Of a stretch of DNA of 64,000 nucleotides, positions 29,158 to 40,600 are shown piece after piece. Position 1 is the first letter of the stretch; each line of letters starts with the position of its first letter. The stretch comes from Crossaster papposus. Its lineage: Eukaryota > Echinodermata > Asteroidea > Velatida > Solasteridae. A program made the position numbers and the translations under genes. Below the pieces are notes generated by a model that did not search any database, was not told where the DNA came from, and was given only the letters and a program-made list of their open reading frames with translations. Where the stretch lies: assembly GCA_037893245.1 (NCBI GenBank), contig JBAIAA010000539.1, forward strand, positions 253,001 through 317,000, in the 5' to 3' direction.

Positions 29158-31053
29158 TTATATTTCACAGGCAATAAGAATATTCTTAAGGAACTTTTTA
29201 TAACCGTTTATATTTCTAAAGTAAGGTACTGGGGTGATTTTATTCCAGAGCAGTGGGCCTTGATGTCTAACTGTTTTAATAAATAAAGTAGTTTTTGCCT
29301 TCCCAATGTGGAGCTTATCTGCTGATCTAGTATTGTGTAAGTGGACATCGGTATTCCTCTGAAACAATGATTTGATTTCAAGGGGCAGAAGATTATGCTC
29401 AAATTTATACATAAGAATACCCAGATGATATTTATACAAATTAGAAATCGAGAGCGTATTGAGTTTCTTAAAAAGGGGTCCGGAGTGATCTCTAGAGCCG
29501 GACTTCGTGATTACTCGTAGCGATTTGTTTTGCAGTATTAGTAATTTATTCATTGGAGTTATCTGAAAATTAACCCAGACTAACAATCCATACTGAAGAT
29601 GGGGCAGAGCCAGAGTATTGTAGATAGAAAATAAAATATGTGTTGGCATTATACATCTTAGCCTGTGCAAAATTCCTAAAATACGTGAGACAGATGTATG
29701 GACCTGCTGGCAATGTAATTTCCAGGTAAGACCTTTATCAATATTAACACCAAGAAATTTAAATGAACTTATTTGATTTATTTTTAAATTATTTATGTAT
29801 ACGTTGATATTACTATTCCTCTCCGTGTTTGAGAACAGCATGAAACATGTTGTTTTTTCATTTATAGAAAGCCGATTACATTGGAACCAAGACGATATGT
29901 GACGTAATTCTTTATTGATCGTATCGACTGCCTCTTTTAAATTATCGTGACTGTATAAGATATTGGTATCATCCGCAAATAAAATGAAAGATAGTAAACT
30001 AGAAGAGTTACAAATATCATTAATATAAATTAGAAAAAGTATAGGACCTAAAATAGAGCCTTGCGGAACACCACATTTGATAGGCTTAAGGGTCGATGTG
30101 CATTGTTTCCATTGGACAAACTGTTTTCGATCAGAGAGATAATTCCTGAACCAATCCAAGGCCACTCCTCTAATGCCATATCTGTTCAGTTTTAAAAGCA
30201 AGATGTCATGGTCAATTGTATCGAAGGCTTTGGAAAGGTCCAGGAACAACGCAATGGTATGATAAGATTTATCAAGACATGAACTAATTTTATCAATAAG
30301 GTCGACTAGAGCCATTTGGGTCGAGTAATTCTCTCGAAATCCATACTGAGAGTTGGATAATATATCATACTTCTTTAAAAATGAATTAAGACGATTTGCT
30401 ACCAATCGTTCTAGGACTTTAGAAAGACATGGTAATATAGAAATGGGACGATAGTTACATGTAAGTTGTGGATCACCGTTTTTAAATACAAGAATTACTT
30501 TAGCGATCTTGAAGTCACATGGCACCATTCCAGATGACAACGAAAAGTTAAAAATATTTAACAGGGGACCTATAATTACGGGTCCAATTTTCTTAACAAG
30601 GAATGCGCCTAAGTGGTCATGGTCTGGGCTTTTTCTAGAGGGTAATTTATCAATACATTTCAGAAGTTCATTTTCAGATATCGGATTCATAACAAATGAA
30701 TGATTAAAATCACCAACTATATAATCTGAAGGGTTGGAGTGGACTTGTGGGATCTTAGACGCAAGATCCGGATCAATATTTGTAAAGAAGTCGTTAAAGT
30801 TGTCAGCAATGAGCTGTGGATTATCTAAGATTGTGTTATTTACTTTGAATGAATCCGGTCCAGGTGATTTATTTTTATTTTTATTTAGGACATCATTTAT
30901 TATTTTCCATGTATTTTTTATGTTGCTTTTTTCCTTCTCAAAAGCAGCAGAGAAGTAATGTTGTTTTGCAGCTCGTATAAGACTTGTTAACTTATTTCGA
31001 TACTTATCATATGTTGTTTTATTACATTCGTTCGGGTTATAAGGTTGTTTCAC
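29158..31053 (-). CDS. LINE ORF2 reverse transcriptase domain
   Basis: The 631-codon frame has the RT motifs in order: NYRPISILPCLSKVLE (200-215), SQYGFR (235-240), FLDLSKAFDTIDHDIL (270-285), GVPQGSILGPILFLIYIND (328-346), ILFADDTNI with the catalytic Asp pair at 361-362, and a C-terminus ending LWNKI...YKKFLKN. Only the first few codons come from the inserted MITE (the ATG at 31053 is in it). In the original element the frame continued from 31206 and above. The RT is otherwise intact, so the copy is young, but it lacks a full endonuclease. It acts in target-primed reverse transcription. Confidence 0.88.
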   Translation of the reverse strand: MKQPYNPNECNKTTYDKYRNKLTSLIRAAKQHYFSAAFEKEKSNIKNTWKIINDVLNKNKNKSPGPDSFKVNNTILDNPQLIADNFNDFFTNIDPDLASKIPQVHSNPSDYIVGDFNHSFVMNPISENELLKCIDKLPSRKSPDHDHLGAFLVKKIGPVIIGPLLNIFNFSLSSGMVPCDFKIAKVILVFKNGDPQLTCNYRPISILPCLSKVLERLVANRLNSFLKKYDILSNSQYGFRENYSTQMALVDLIDKISSCLDKSYHTIALFLDLSKAFDTIDHDILLLKLNRYGIRGVALDWFRNYLSDRKQFVQWKQCTSTLKPIKCGVPQGSILGPILFLIYINDICNSSSLLSFILFADDTNILYSHDNLKEAVDTINKELRHISSWFQCNRLSINEKTTCFMLFSNTERNSNINVYINNLKINQISSFKFLGVNIDKGLTWKLHCQQVHTSVSRILGILHRLRCIMPTHILFSIYNTLALPHLQYGLLVWVNFQITPMNKLLILQNKSLRVITKSGSRDHSGPLFKKLNTLSISNLYKYHLGILMYKFEHNLLPLEIKSLFQRNTDVHLHNTRSADKLHIGKAKTTLFIKTVRHQGPLLWNKITPVPYFRNINGYKKFLKNILIACEI

Positions 31054-31205
31054 GTTCCGCGGCCATCTTGGATTCAGCGCAAAAAGGGGTACGCAACTTA
31101 CCCGGATGATAGCGTGTTTATATGGGTGTTCCCCTCTCCTACATGTAGTAGGCCTACAGAGGGCGCTCTACTGAGCATGCGCAACTGGAACGTGAAACAA
31201 CCTTA
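31040..31205. mobile_element. 166-bp MITE with TTA duplication (Harbinger-type)
   Basis: The ends TAAGGTTGTTTCACGTTCC are inverted at the right (GGAACGTGAAACAACCTTA), with TTA on both sides (31037-31039 and 31206-31208). A 3-bp TTA duplication is characteristic of PIF/Harbinger. The insertion splits the LINE ORF, and its removal restores the frame. Confidence 0.82.
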
Positions 31206-31640
31206 TTAAGATAGCGCTTATATAGCCTGTTTTTTCGTCTGACTGATTTTAAAAGACCCTTCGTAAGCCAGGGATTGCAAATCGGTTTTTTATATTTAAA
31301 CTTTTTGTACGGAACAAATTCATCAAAAAGCATAGGTAATTTTGTGTTAAACTGCGCGTAACATCCATTCACATTTTGCGCGTTAATTATATCATTCCAG
31401 TTAACACTGTCTAATTCATGTTTCAAAGCAGTTATATTATGTTCACTAGTATCTCGTTTCCAATGGTAGCTCTTTACTTTTGGGGTTTGTACAAAGCTTG
31501 GTCCAAACAAAACAATAGGTAAATGATCACTTATTCCAGATACAACTATGTCTGTCTGGAGTTGTTCCATAATATTGGTAAAAATATTATCAATTAGGGT
31601 GGCTGTATTTTGTGTTATTCGGGTGGGTTTATTAACCTCT
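31206..31640 (-). pseudogene. C-terminal part of LINE AP endonuclease, separated from the RT by a MITE
   Basis: The minus frame reads NKPTRITQNTATLIDNIFTN, then VVSGISDHLPIVLF, with the SDH motif of APE-type LINE endonucleases, and then NPWLTKGLLKSVRRKNRLYK, the usual linker before the RT. Removal of 31040-31205 and one TTA puts this in the same frame as 29158-31053. The catalytic N-terminal half is missing. Confidence 0.82.
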
Positions 31641-32189
31641 GCATAACCCGTTTCCTTTCTGGAATTACAACTCTAAAGAATTCTAAACAAATCCACTCCC
31701 ATGATACTGTTCACATTACTAAAAATAATATCAGATATTATGTCGCCACAGAAATCATCAACACAAGGTGGACATTTACACCGATGGATCATTTAATCAC
31801 AAATTAAACAGAACAGGTTGTGGCTTTGTCATCCCTCAACTTAAGTATGCTAAAAATGTTCGTCTCAACACTAAAGCTTACATATATATGGGTTGAACCA
31901 CTGTAAACCCTCACACACATGTATTTTTAGTGATTGTTTAAGTGCTCTCCAGAACCCATCTCAGATAATAAATTAGTCTGTGATATTCGTCATACTCTAC
32001 TGAATATTCAATATCAAGCCAACATGGTCAAATTTGTATGGGTATTTGTATGAATATTGACGTCAATATTGACGTCAATATTCGCGACTTTGAGGAAAGT
32101 CGTGAAATTTGTCGTGAATAATGACGTCAATATTCACGATCTGCGTAGTCCCTTCAGGGCCACCATACCACACATAATACATGTACACA
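31641..32189. other. No gene seen
   Basis: AT-rich with short frames only. Includes a cluster of TGACGTCA palindromes (see 32058-32129) and the unclear 5' limit of the LINE. Confidence 0.45.
32058..32129. promoter_or_regulatory. Three TGACGTCA palindromes (CRE-like)
   Basis: TGACGTCA occurs at 32058-32065, 32070-32077 and 32122-32129, within AATATTGACGTCAATATT palindromes. The octamer is the full cAMP-response element consensus. No nearby promoter or gene supports a regulatory role; the sites may simply be part of a palindromic repeat. Confidence 0.3.
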
Positions 32190-32197
32190 TGTACATC

Positions 32198-32459
32198 ACT
32201 GACCTCTATACATGGACAGATCATCCATTGTTTCATTTTGAAGTCGGCATGCAGAGAAGTGCAACATGGCGTCACTGCTGTGAGCCAATGAAATGTCCAG
32301 GTGTAGAGTTCAGTTGGTTGGTAAATCCACTGACCTCTACAACTGGACATTTCATTGGCTCACAGCAGTGACGCCATGTTGCACTTCCAGTTCGCGCCGA
32401 CTTCAAGTGTTAGCACAGCAGAATATGGACAATGATCTGTCCAGGTGTTGAGGTCAGTG
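32198..32459 (+). mobile_element. 262-bp MITE of the CACTGACC family with 8-bp duplication ATGTACAT
   Basis: Starts CACTGACCTCTATACATGG and ends GTTGAGGTCAGTG. ATGTACAT flanks it on both sides (32190-32197, 32460-32467). Internal blocks match the 314-bp pair, with deletions around the CATGGCG blocks. This independent copy confirms the 8-bp duplication. Confidence 0.9.
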
Positions 32460-32476
32460 ATGTACATACAGCTCGT

Positions 32477-32608
32477 AGTGTCTCACGAGAAAGAAGTTAT
32501 CGTGTATCGTGTATCGGAACGCATGGTGCGCAGTTGTTTCAGGCATGGAAAAAGATTGTGGTTTGGGGGTTTTTTTCCTGTTTTTTTTCCAATGAAAAGT
32601 GAATTTCG
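32477..32608 (+). repeat. Array 'head' block, also present at 49370-49503
   Basis: AGTGTCTCACGAGAAAGAAG and the following ~130 bp precede the first satellite unit and are absent from ordinary unit junctions. The same block recurs at 49370, where a preceding unit is cut off after ATTATCATCAG. From GACTTTCAATTATTTATCTT onward both merge into the normal unit. Confidence 0.85.
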
Positions 32609-32933
32609 ACTTTCAATTATTTATCTTGACCCACCCACCCACTATTTCGACCAAAAGTCGAAATTTTAAAACATTGAAAATATTGAATGGCCCCTTAGAT
32701 TGAAATACCGCAAAATGTTTTGTTAAGCGCCATGCGCAATATTTCCAGTACGAGTATCATGTGATTCATTGTCTGAAAACAAAATACTTTGTAGCTAGCA
32801 TCTAGTCGCCCAATTATTGACCCCCAACGGTAATTGTGGAAACTTGCACTTTAAGTACAGTTTTCGCTGAAACCCACTTTAAAAACAACGTGTCTTGTAT
32901 TAGCCTCCGTATAATTGAAGATTGTAGGTCAAC

Positions 32934-33133
32934 TCGCCCCCTGACTGACTCGCCCCTTACCTACTCGCCCCTTACCAACTCGCCCCCTGACCGACTCGCC
33001 CCCTGACCGACTCGCCCCTTACTAACTCGCCCCCTGACCGACTCGCCCCCTGGCCGACTCGCCCCCTGGCCGACTCGCCCCCTGACCGACTCGCCCCCTG
33101 ACCGACTCGCCCCCTGACCGACTCGCCCCCTCG
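32934..33133 (+). repeat. 16-bp minisatellite inside each satellite unit (first copy given)
   Basis: The unit GACTCGCCCCCTGACC, with variants CTTACC, CTTACT, CTGGCC and CATGCC, repeats about 10-13 times per macrosatellite unit. Variant order is conserved between units, so the minisatellite is older than the amplification of the macrosatellite. Confidence 0.93.
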
Positions 33134-33148
33134 TTTGATTTATGGACC

Positions 33149-33388
33149 TTGTACGATATTCGTTACCATAAAATTCGTCATTTGGAGGGGAAAAAAACGA
33201 ACTCTCAACTTAGACATGACCCTCCGTTATCTGAGCACGTGCCTATGGTGGAATCCTCCATGGTGTACCTCACGCTCATGCGCGCGCGTGTTGCCAAACG
33301 TACATGCGTAGAAATAGGACCGCGTGGATTTAGAGGGTCTATGACGATACTGAATTTTGCCTGTATCTCAGCGTGGCCATGGATGTAA
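33149..33388 (+). other. 79-codon frame recurring in every satellite unit, doubtful gene
   Basis: The frame ends AKRTCVEIGPRGFRGSMTIL and so on to PWM-stop. It is kept in all fifteen unit copies (for example 34685, 36252, 37820, 60955) with changes only near its start (R/H, R/G, K/N). An overlapping minus-strand frame of 74 codons is present in the same copies. Conservation is explained by satellite homogenisation, and no family is recognised. Coding status is unlikely but unproven. Confidence 0.25.
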
Positions 33389-34684
33389 ATAAAAGCATAT
33401 TTTGTTTTACAACTAATTCGAGCGATCAAATCTGATTTAAAAAAACGTTATTCTTTCTGTAATGGATAGGCATAGGCTATAATATATTGCCTGAATGAAG
33501 CTGATTTAAATGCAATTGATTGCGCGTATACGTACGTGAATCTCTCTTCAACTTCAATTTCAATGATGCATAATTAATACTGGGATAAAATATAAATATA
33601 AAAATATATAAAAATATAAATGTAGACAGCATACTCTTTTTAGCTGTGATAGTCTTATTTTTTTTTTAAATCTTTTTATATGTATATCTTTTAAAAAATA
33701 GTATCATTACTGTCATTATCATCAGTATTATTTTAAAGGTAGGATCGCGAATTTTTCTTTATAAATTTATGTTTGGAGGAATCATTTTGCTGGATGCCTA
33801 GAATCATTATTAACTTTCAAATGAGTAAGATATTTCTTAATAATTCGGTAGTAAATATTTTCAATATCTGCAAATGGTGTATCCTACCTTTGAGTGGAAT
33901 TTTTAAGAATCTGCTGTGTTTATTATAATCCTAGGGCAACGTACATTTACCACAGGCCTAGTTATGTTACACAGGCATAAAACAATAAAACCAAGGTAAC
34001 TAAAGTGACAAGGAGAACAGTGTACCTCTTATTCTCAAGTGTTATTGCATCACATCTAATATTATCGGACATTATTTTAAAACTCACGTAAAAAAAACAA
34101 CATTTCTTGAACGAAATGTATAATTATTATTCTAACAATTGTAAGATCAAATTTAGATTTGCTGCAAACATAAGGGACTTTCAATTATTTATCTTGACCC
34201 ACCCACCCACTATTTCGACCAAAAGTCGAAATTTTAAAACATTGAAAATATTGAATGGCCCCTTAGATTGAAATACCGCAAAATGTTTTGTTAAGCGTCA
34301 TGCGCAATATTTCCAGTACGAGTATCATGTGATTCATTGTCTGAAAACAAAATACATTGTAGCTAGCATCTAGTCGCCCAATTATTGACCCCCAACGGTA
34401 ATTGTGGAAACTTGCACTTTAAGTACAGTTTTCGCTGAAACCCACTTTAAAAACAACGTGTCTTGTATTAGCCTCCGTATAATTGAAGATTGTAGGTCAA
34501 CTCGCCCCCTGACCGACTCGCCCCTTACCTACTCGCCCCTTACCAACTCGCCCCCTGACCGACTCGCCCCCTGACCGACTCGCCCCTTACTAACTCGCCC
34601 CCTGACCGACTCGCCCCCTGACCGACTCGCCCCCTGACCGACTCGCCCCCTGACCGACTCGCCCCCTCGTTTGATTTATGGACC

Positions 34685-37600
34685 TTGTACGATATTCGTT
34701 ACCATAAAATTCGTCATTTGGAGGAAAAAAAACCGAACTCTCAACTTAGACATGACCCTCCGTTATCTGAGCACGTGCCTATGGTGGAATCCTCCATGGT
34801 GTACCTCACGCTCATGCGCGCGCGTGTTGCCAAACGTACATGCGTAGAAATAGGACCGCGTGGATTTAGAGGGTCTATGACGATACTGAATTTTGCCTGT
34901 ATTTCAGCGTGGCCATGGATGTAAATAAAAGCATATTTTGTTTTACAACTAATTCGAGCGATCAAATCTGATTTAAAAAACCGTTATTCTTTCTGTAATG
35001 GATAGGCATAGGCTATAATATATTGCCTGAATGAAGCTGATTTAAATGCAATTGATTGCGCTTTTTTGTACGTGAATCTCTCTTCAACTTCAATTTCAAT
35101 GATGCATAATTAATACTGGGAAAAAATATAAATAGAAAAATATATAAAAATATAAATGTAGACAGCATACTCTTTTTAGCTGTGATAGTCTGATTTTTTT
35201 AAAAATCTTTTTATATGTATATCTTTTAAAAAATAGTATTATTACTGTCATTATCATCAGTATTATTTTAAAGGTAGGATCGCGAATTTTTCTTTATAAA
35301 TTTATGTTTGGAGGAATCATTTTGCTGGATGCCTAGAATCATTATTAACTTTCAAATGAGTAAGATATTTCTTAATAATTCGGTAGTAAATATTTTCAAT
35401 TTCTGCAAATGGTGTATCCTACCTTTGAGTGGAATTTTTAAGAATCTGCTGTGTTTATTATAATCCTAGGGCAACGTACATTTACCACAGGCCTAGTTAG
35501 GTTACACAGGCATAAAACAATAAAACCAAGGTAACTAAAGTGACAAGGAGAACAGTGTACCTCTTATTCTCAAGTGTTATTGCATCACATCTAATATTAT
35601 CGGACATTATTTTAAAACTCACGTAAAAAAAACAACATTTCTTGAACGAAATGTATAATTATTATTCTAACAAATGTAAGATCAAATTTAGATTTGCTGC
35701 AAACATAAGGGACTTTCAATTATTGATCTTGACCCACCCACCCACTATTTCGACCAAAAGTCGAAATGTTAAAACATTGAAAATATTGAATGGCCCCTTA
35801 GATTGAAATACCGCAAAATGTTTTGTTAAGCGTCATGCGCAATATTTCCAGTACGAGTATCATGTGATTCATTGTCTGAAAACAAAATACTTTGTAGCTA
35901 GCATCTAGTCGCCCAATTATTGACCCCCAACGGTAATTGTGGAAACTTGCACTTTAAGTACAGTTTTCGCTGAAACCCACTTTAAAAACAACGTGTCTTG
36001 TATTAGCCTCCGTATAATTGAAGATTGTAGGTCAACTCGCCCCCTGACCGACTCGCCCCTTACCTACTCGCCCCTTACCAACTCGCCCCCTGACCGACTC
36101 GCCCCCTGACCGACTCGCCCCTTACTAACTCGCCCCCTGACCGACTCGCCCCCTGGCCGACTCGCCCCCTGGCCGACATGCCCCCTGACCGACTCGCCCC
36201 CTGACCGACTCGCCCCCTGACCGACTCGCCCCCTCGTTTGATTTATGGACCTTGTACGATATTCGTTACCATAAAATTCGTCATTTGGAGGAAAAAAACC
36301 CGAACTCTCAACTTAGACATGACCCTCCGTTATCTGAGCACGTGCCTATGGTGGAATCCTCCATGGTGTACCTCACGCTCATGCGCGCGCGTGTTGCCAA
36401 ACGTACATGCGTAGAAATAGGACCGCGTGGATTTAGAGGGTCTATGACAATACTGAATTTTGCCTGTATCTCAGCGTGGCCATGGATGTAAATAAAAGCA
36501 TATTTTGTTTTACAACTAATTCGAGCGATCAAATCTGATTTAAAAAACCGTTATTCTTTCTGTAATGGATAGGCATAGGCTATAATATATTGCCTGGATG
36601 AAGCTGATTTAAATGCAATTGATTGCGCGTATACGTACGTGAATCTCTCTTCAACTTCAATTTCAATGATGCATAATTAATACTGGGAAAAAATATAAAT
36701 ATAAAAATATATAAAAATATAAATGTAGACAGCATACTCTTTTTAGCTGTGATAGTCTGATTTTTTTTTTAAATCTTTTTATATGTATATCTTTTAAAAA
36801 ATAGTATTATTACTGTCATTATCATCAGTATTATTTTAAAGGTAGGATCGCGAATTTTTCTTTATAAATTTATGTTTGGAGGAATCATTTTGCTGGATGC
36901 CTAGAATCATTATTAACTTTCAAATGAGTAAGATATTTCTTAATAATTCGGTAGTAAATATTTTCAATATCTGCAAATGGTGTATCCTACCTTTGAGTGG
37001 AATTTTTAAGAATCTGCTGTGTTTATTATAATCCTAGGGCAACGTACATTTACCACAGGCCTAGTTAGGTTACACAGGCATAAAACAATAAAACCAAGGT
37101 AACTAAAGTGACAAGGAGAACAGTGTACCTCTTATTCTCAAGTGTTATTGCATCACATCTAATATTATCGGACATTATTTTAAAACTCACGTAAAAAAAA
37201 AAACATTTCTTGAACGAAATGTATAATTATTATTCTAACAAATGTAAGATCAAATTTAGATTTGCTGCAAAAATAAGGGACTTTCAATTATTTATCTTGA
37301 CCCACCCACCCACTATTTCGACCAAAAGTCGAAATGTTAAAACATTGAAAATATTGAATGGCCCCTTAGATTGAAATACCGCAAAATGTTTTGTTAAGCG
37401 TCATGCGCAATATTTCCAGTACGAGTATCATGTGATTCATTGTCTGAAAACAAAATACTTTGTAGCTAGCATCTAGTCGCCCAATTATTGACCCCCAACG
37501 GTAATTGTGGAAACTTGCACTTTAAGTACAGTTTTCGCTGAAACCCACTTTAAAAACAACGTGTCTTGTATTAGCCTCCGTATAATTGAAGATTGTAGGT

Positions 37601-40600
37601 CAACTCGCCCCCTGACCGACTCGCCCCTTACCTACTCGCCCCTTACCAACTCGCCCCCTGACCGACTCGCCCCCTGACCGACTCGCCCCTTACTAACTCG
37701 CCCCCTGACCGACTCGCCCCCTGGCCGACTCGCCCCCTGGCCGACATGCCCCCTGACCGACTAGCCCCCTGACCGACTCGCCCCCTGACCGACTCGCCCC
37801 CTCGTTTGATTTATGGACCTTGTACGATATTCGTCACCATAAAATTGGTCATTTGGAGGAAAAAAACCCGAACTCTCAACTTAGACATGACCCTCCGTTA
37901 TCTGAGCACGTGCCTATGGTGGAATCCTCCATGGTGTACCTCACGCTCATGCGCGCGCGTGTTGCCAAACGTACATGCGTAGAAATAGGACCGCGTGGAT
38001 TTAGAGGGTCTATGACGATACTGAATTTTGCCTGTATCTCAGCGTGGCCATGGATGTAAATAAAAGCATATTTTGTTTTACAACTAATTCGAGCGATCAA
38101 ATCTGATTTAAAAAACCGTTATTCTTTCTGTAATGGATAGGCATAGGCTATAATATATTGCCTGAATAAAGCTGATTTAAATGCAATTGATTGCGCGTAT
38201 ACGTACGTGAATCTCTCTTCAACTTCAATTTCAATGATGCATAATTAATACTGGGAAAAAATATAAATATAAAAATATATAAAAATATAAATGTAGACAG
38301 CATACTCTTTTTAGCTGTGATAGTCTGATTTTTTTTTAAAATCTTTTTATATGTATATCTTTTAAAAAATAGTATTATTACTGTCATTATCATCAGTATT
38401 ATTTTAAAGGTAGGATCGCGAATTTTTCTTTATAAATTTATGTTTGGAGGAATCATTTTGCTGGATGCCTAGAATCATTATTAACTTTCAAATGAGTAAG
38501 ATATTTCTTAATAATTCGGTAGTAAATATTTTCAATATCTGCAAATGGTGTATCCTACCTTTGAGTGGAATTTTTAAGAATCTGCTGTGTTTATTATAAT
38601 CCTAGGGCAACGTACATTTACCACAGGCCTAGTTAGGTTACACAGGCATAAAACAATAAAACCAAGGTAACTAAAGTGACAAGGAGAACAGTGTACCTCT
38701 TATTCTCAAGTGTTATTGCATCACATCTAATATTATCGGACATTATTTTAAAACTCACGTAAAAAAAAAAACATTTCTTGAACGAAATGTATAATTATTA
38801 TTCTAACAAATGTAAGATCAAATTTAGATTTGCTGCAAAAATAAGGGACTTTCAATTATTTATCTTGACCCACCCACCCACTATTTCGACCAAAAGTCGA
38901 AATGTTAAAACATTGAAAATATTGAATGGCCCCTTAGATTGAAATACCGCAAAATGTTTTGTTAAGCGTCATGCGCAATATTTCCAGTACGAGTATCATG
39001 TGATTCATTGTCTGAAAACAAAATACTTTGTAGCTAGCATCTAGTCGCCCAATTATTGACCCCCAACGGTAATTGTGGAAACTTGCACTTTAAGTACAGT
39101 TTTCGCTGAAACCCACTTTAAAAACAACGTGTCTTGTATTAGCCTCCGTATAATTGAAGATTGTAGGTCAACTCGCCCCCTGACCGACTCGCCCCTTACC
39201 TACTCGCCCCTTACCAACTCGCCCCCTGACCGACTCGCCCCCTGACCGACTCGCCCCTTACTAACTCGCCCCCTGACCGACTCGCCCCCTGGCCGACTCG
39301 CCCCCTGGCCGACATGCCCCCTGACCGACTAGCCCCCTGACCGACTCGCCCCCTGACCGACTCGCCCCCTCGTTTGATTTATGGACCTTGTACGATATTC
39401 GTCACCATAAAATTGGTCATTTGGAGGAAAAAAACCCGAACTCTCAACTTAGACATGACCCTCCGTTATCTGAGCACGTGCCTATGGTGGAATCCTCCAT
39501 GGTGTACCTCACGCTCATGCGCGCGCGTGTTGCCAAACGTACATGCGTAGAAATAGGACCGCGTGGATTTAGAGGGTCTATGACGATACTGAATTTTGCC
39601 TGTATCTCAGCGTGGCCATGGATGTAAATAAAAGCATATTTTGTTTTACAACTAATTCGAGCGATCAAATCTGATTTAAAAAACCGTTATTCTTTCTGTA
39701 ATGGATAGGCATAGGCTATAATATATTGCCTGAATGAAGCTGATTTAAATGCAATTGATTGCGCTTTTTTGTACGTGAATCTCTCTTCAACTTCAATTTC
39801 AATGATGCATAATTAATACTGGGAAAAAATATAAATAGAAAAATATATAAAAATATAAATGTAGACAGCATACTCTTTTTAGCTGTGATAGTCTGATTTT
39901 TTTAAAAATCTTTTTATATGTATATCTTTTAAAAAATAGTATTATTACTGTCATTATCATCAGTATTATTTTAAAGGTAGGATCGCGAATTTTTCTTTAT
40001 AAATTTATGTTTGGAGGAATCATTTTGCTGGATGCCTAGAATCATTATTAACTTTCAAATGAGTAAGATATTTCTTAATAATTCGGTAGTAAATATTTTC
40101 AATTTCTGCAAATGGTGTATCCTACCTTTGAGTGGAATTTTTAAGAATCTGCTGTGTTTATTATAATCCTAGGGCAACGTACATTTACCACAGGCCTAGT
40201 TAGGTTACACAGGCATAAAACAATAAAACCAAGGTAACTAAAGTGACAAGGAGAACAGTGTACCTCTTATTCTCAAGTGTTATTGCATCACATCTAATAT
40301 TATCGGACATTATTTTAAAACTCACGTAAAAAAAACAACATTTCTTGAACGAAATGTATAATTATTATTCTAACAAATGTAAGATCAAATTTAGATTTGC
40401 TGCAAACATAAGGGACTTTCAATTATTGATCTTGACCCACCCACCCACTATTTCGACCAAAAGTCGAAATGTTAAAACATTGAAAATATTGAATGGCCCC
40501 TTAGATTGAAATACCGCAAAATGTTTTGTTAAGCGTCATGCGCAATATTTCCAGTACGAGTATCATGTGATTCATTGTCTGAAAACAAAATACTTTGTAG

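Larger units (their letters stand above)
28832..31700 (-). mobile_element. 5'-truncated LINE (CR1/L2/Jockey group) ending in (ACCAAT)n
   Basis: The element runs right to left: the C-terminal part of an AP endonuclease, the RT, a 3'UTR with AATAAA at about 28860, and a terminal run of ACCAAT repeats at about 28835-28855. It is interrupted by a MITE at 31040-31205. The 5' end fades near 31650-31700, where a stop appears in the endonuclease frame, so most of the endonuclease is lost or decayed. Confidence 0.8.

Noticed and set aside
32934-33133. Regularly spaced 16-bp repeats resembling a CRISPR array
   Set aside because: The repeats are contiguous without unique spacers, lie in eukaryotic satellite DNA and have no cas genes.
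33205-33429. 74-codon minus-strand frame conserved in all satellite units
   Set aside because: Conservation follows from homogenised tandem units; it overlaps another frame and shows no family motif.
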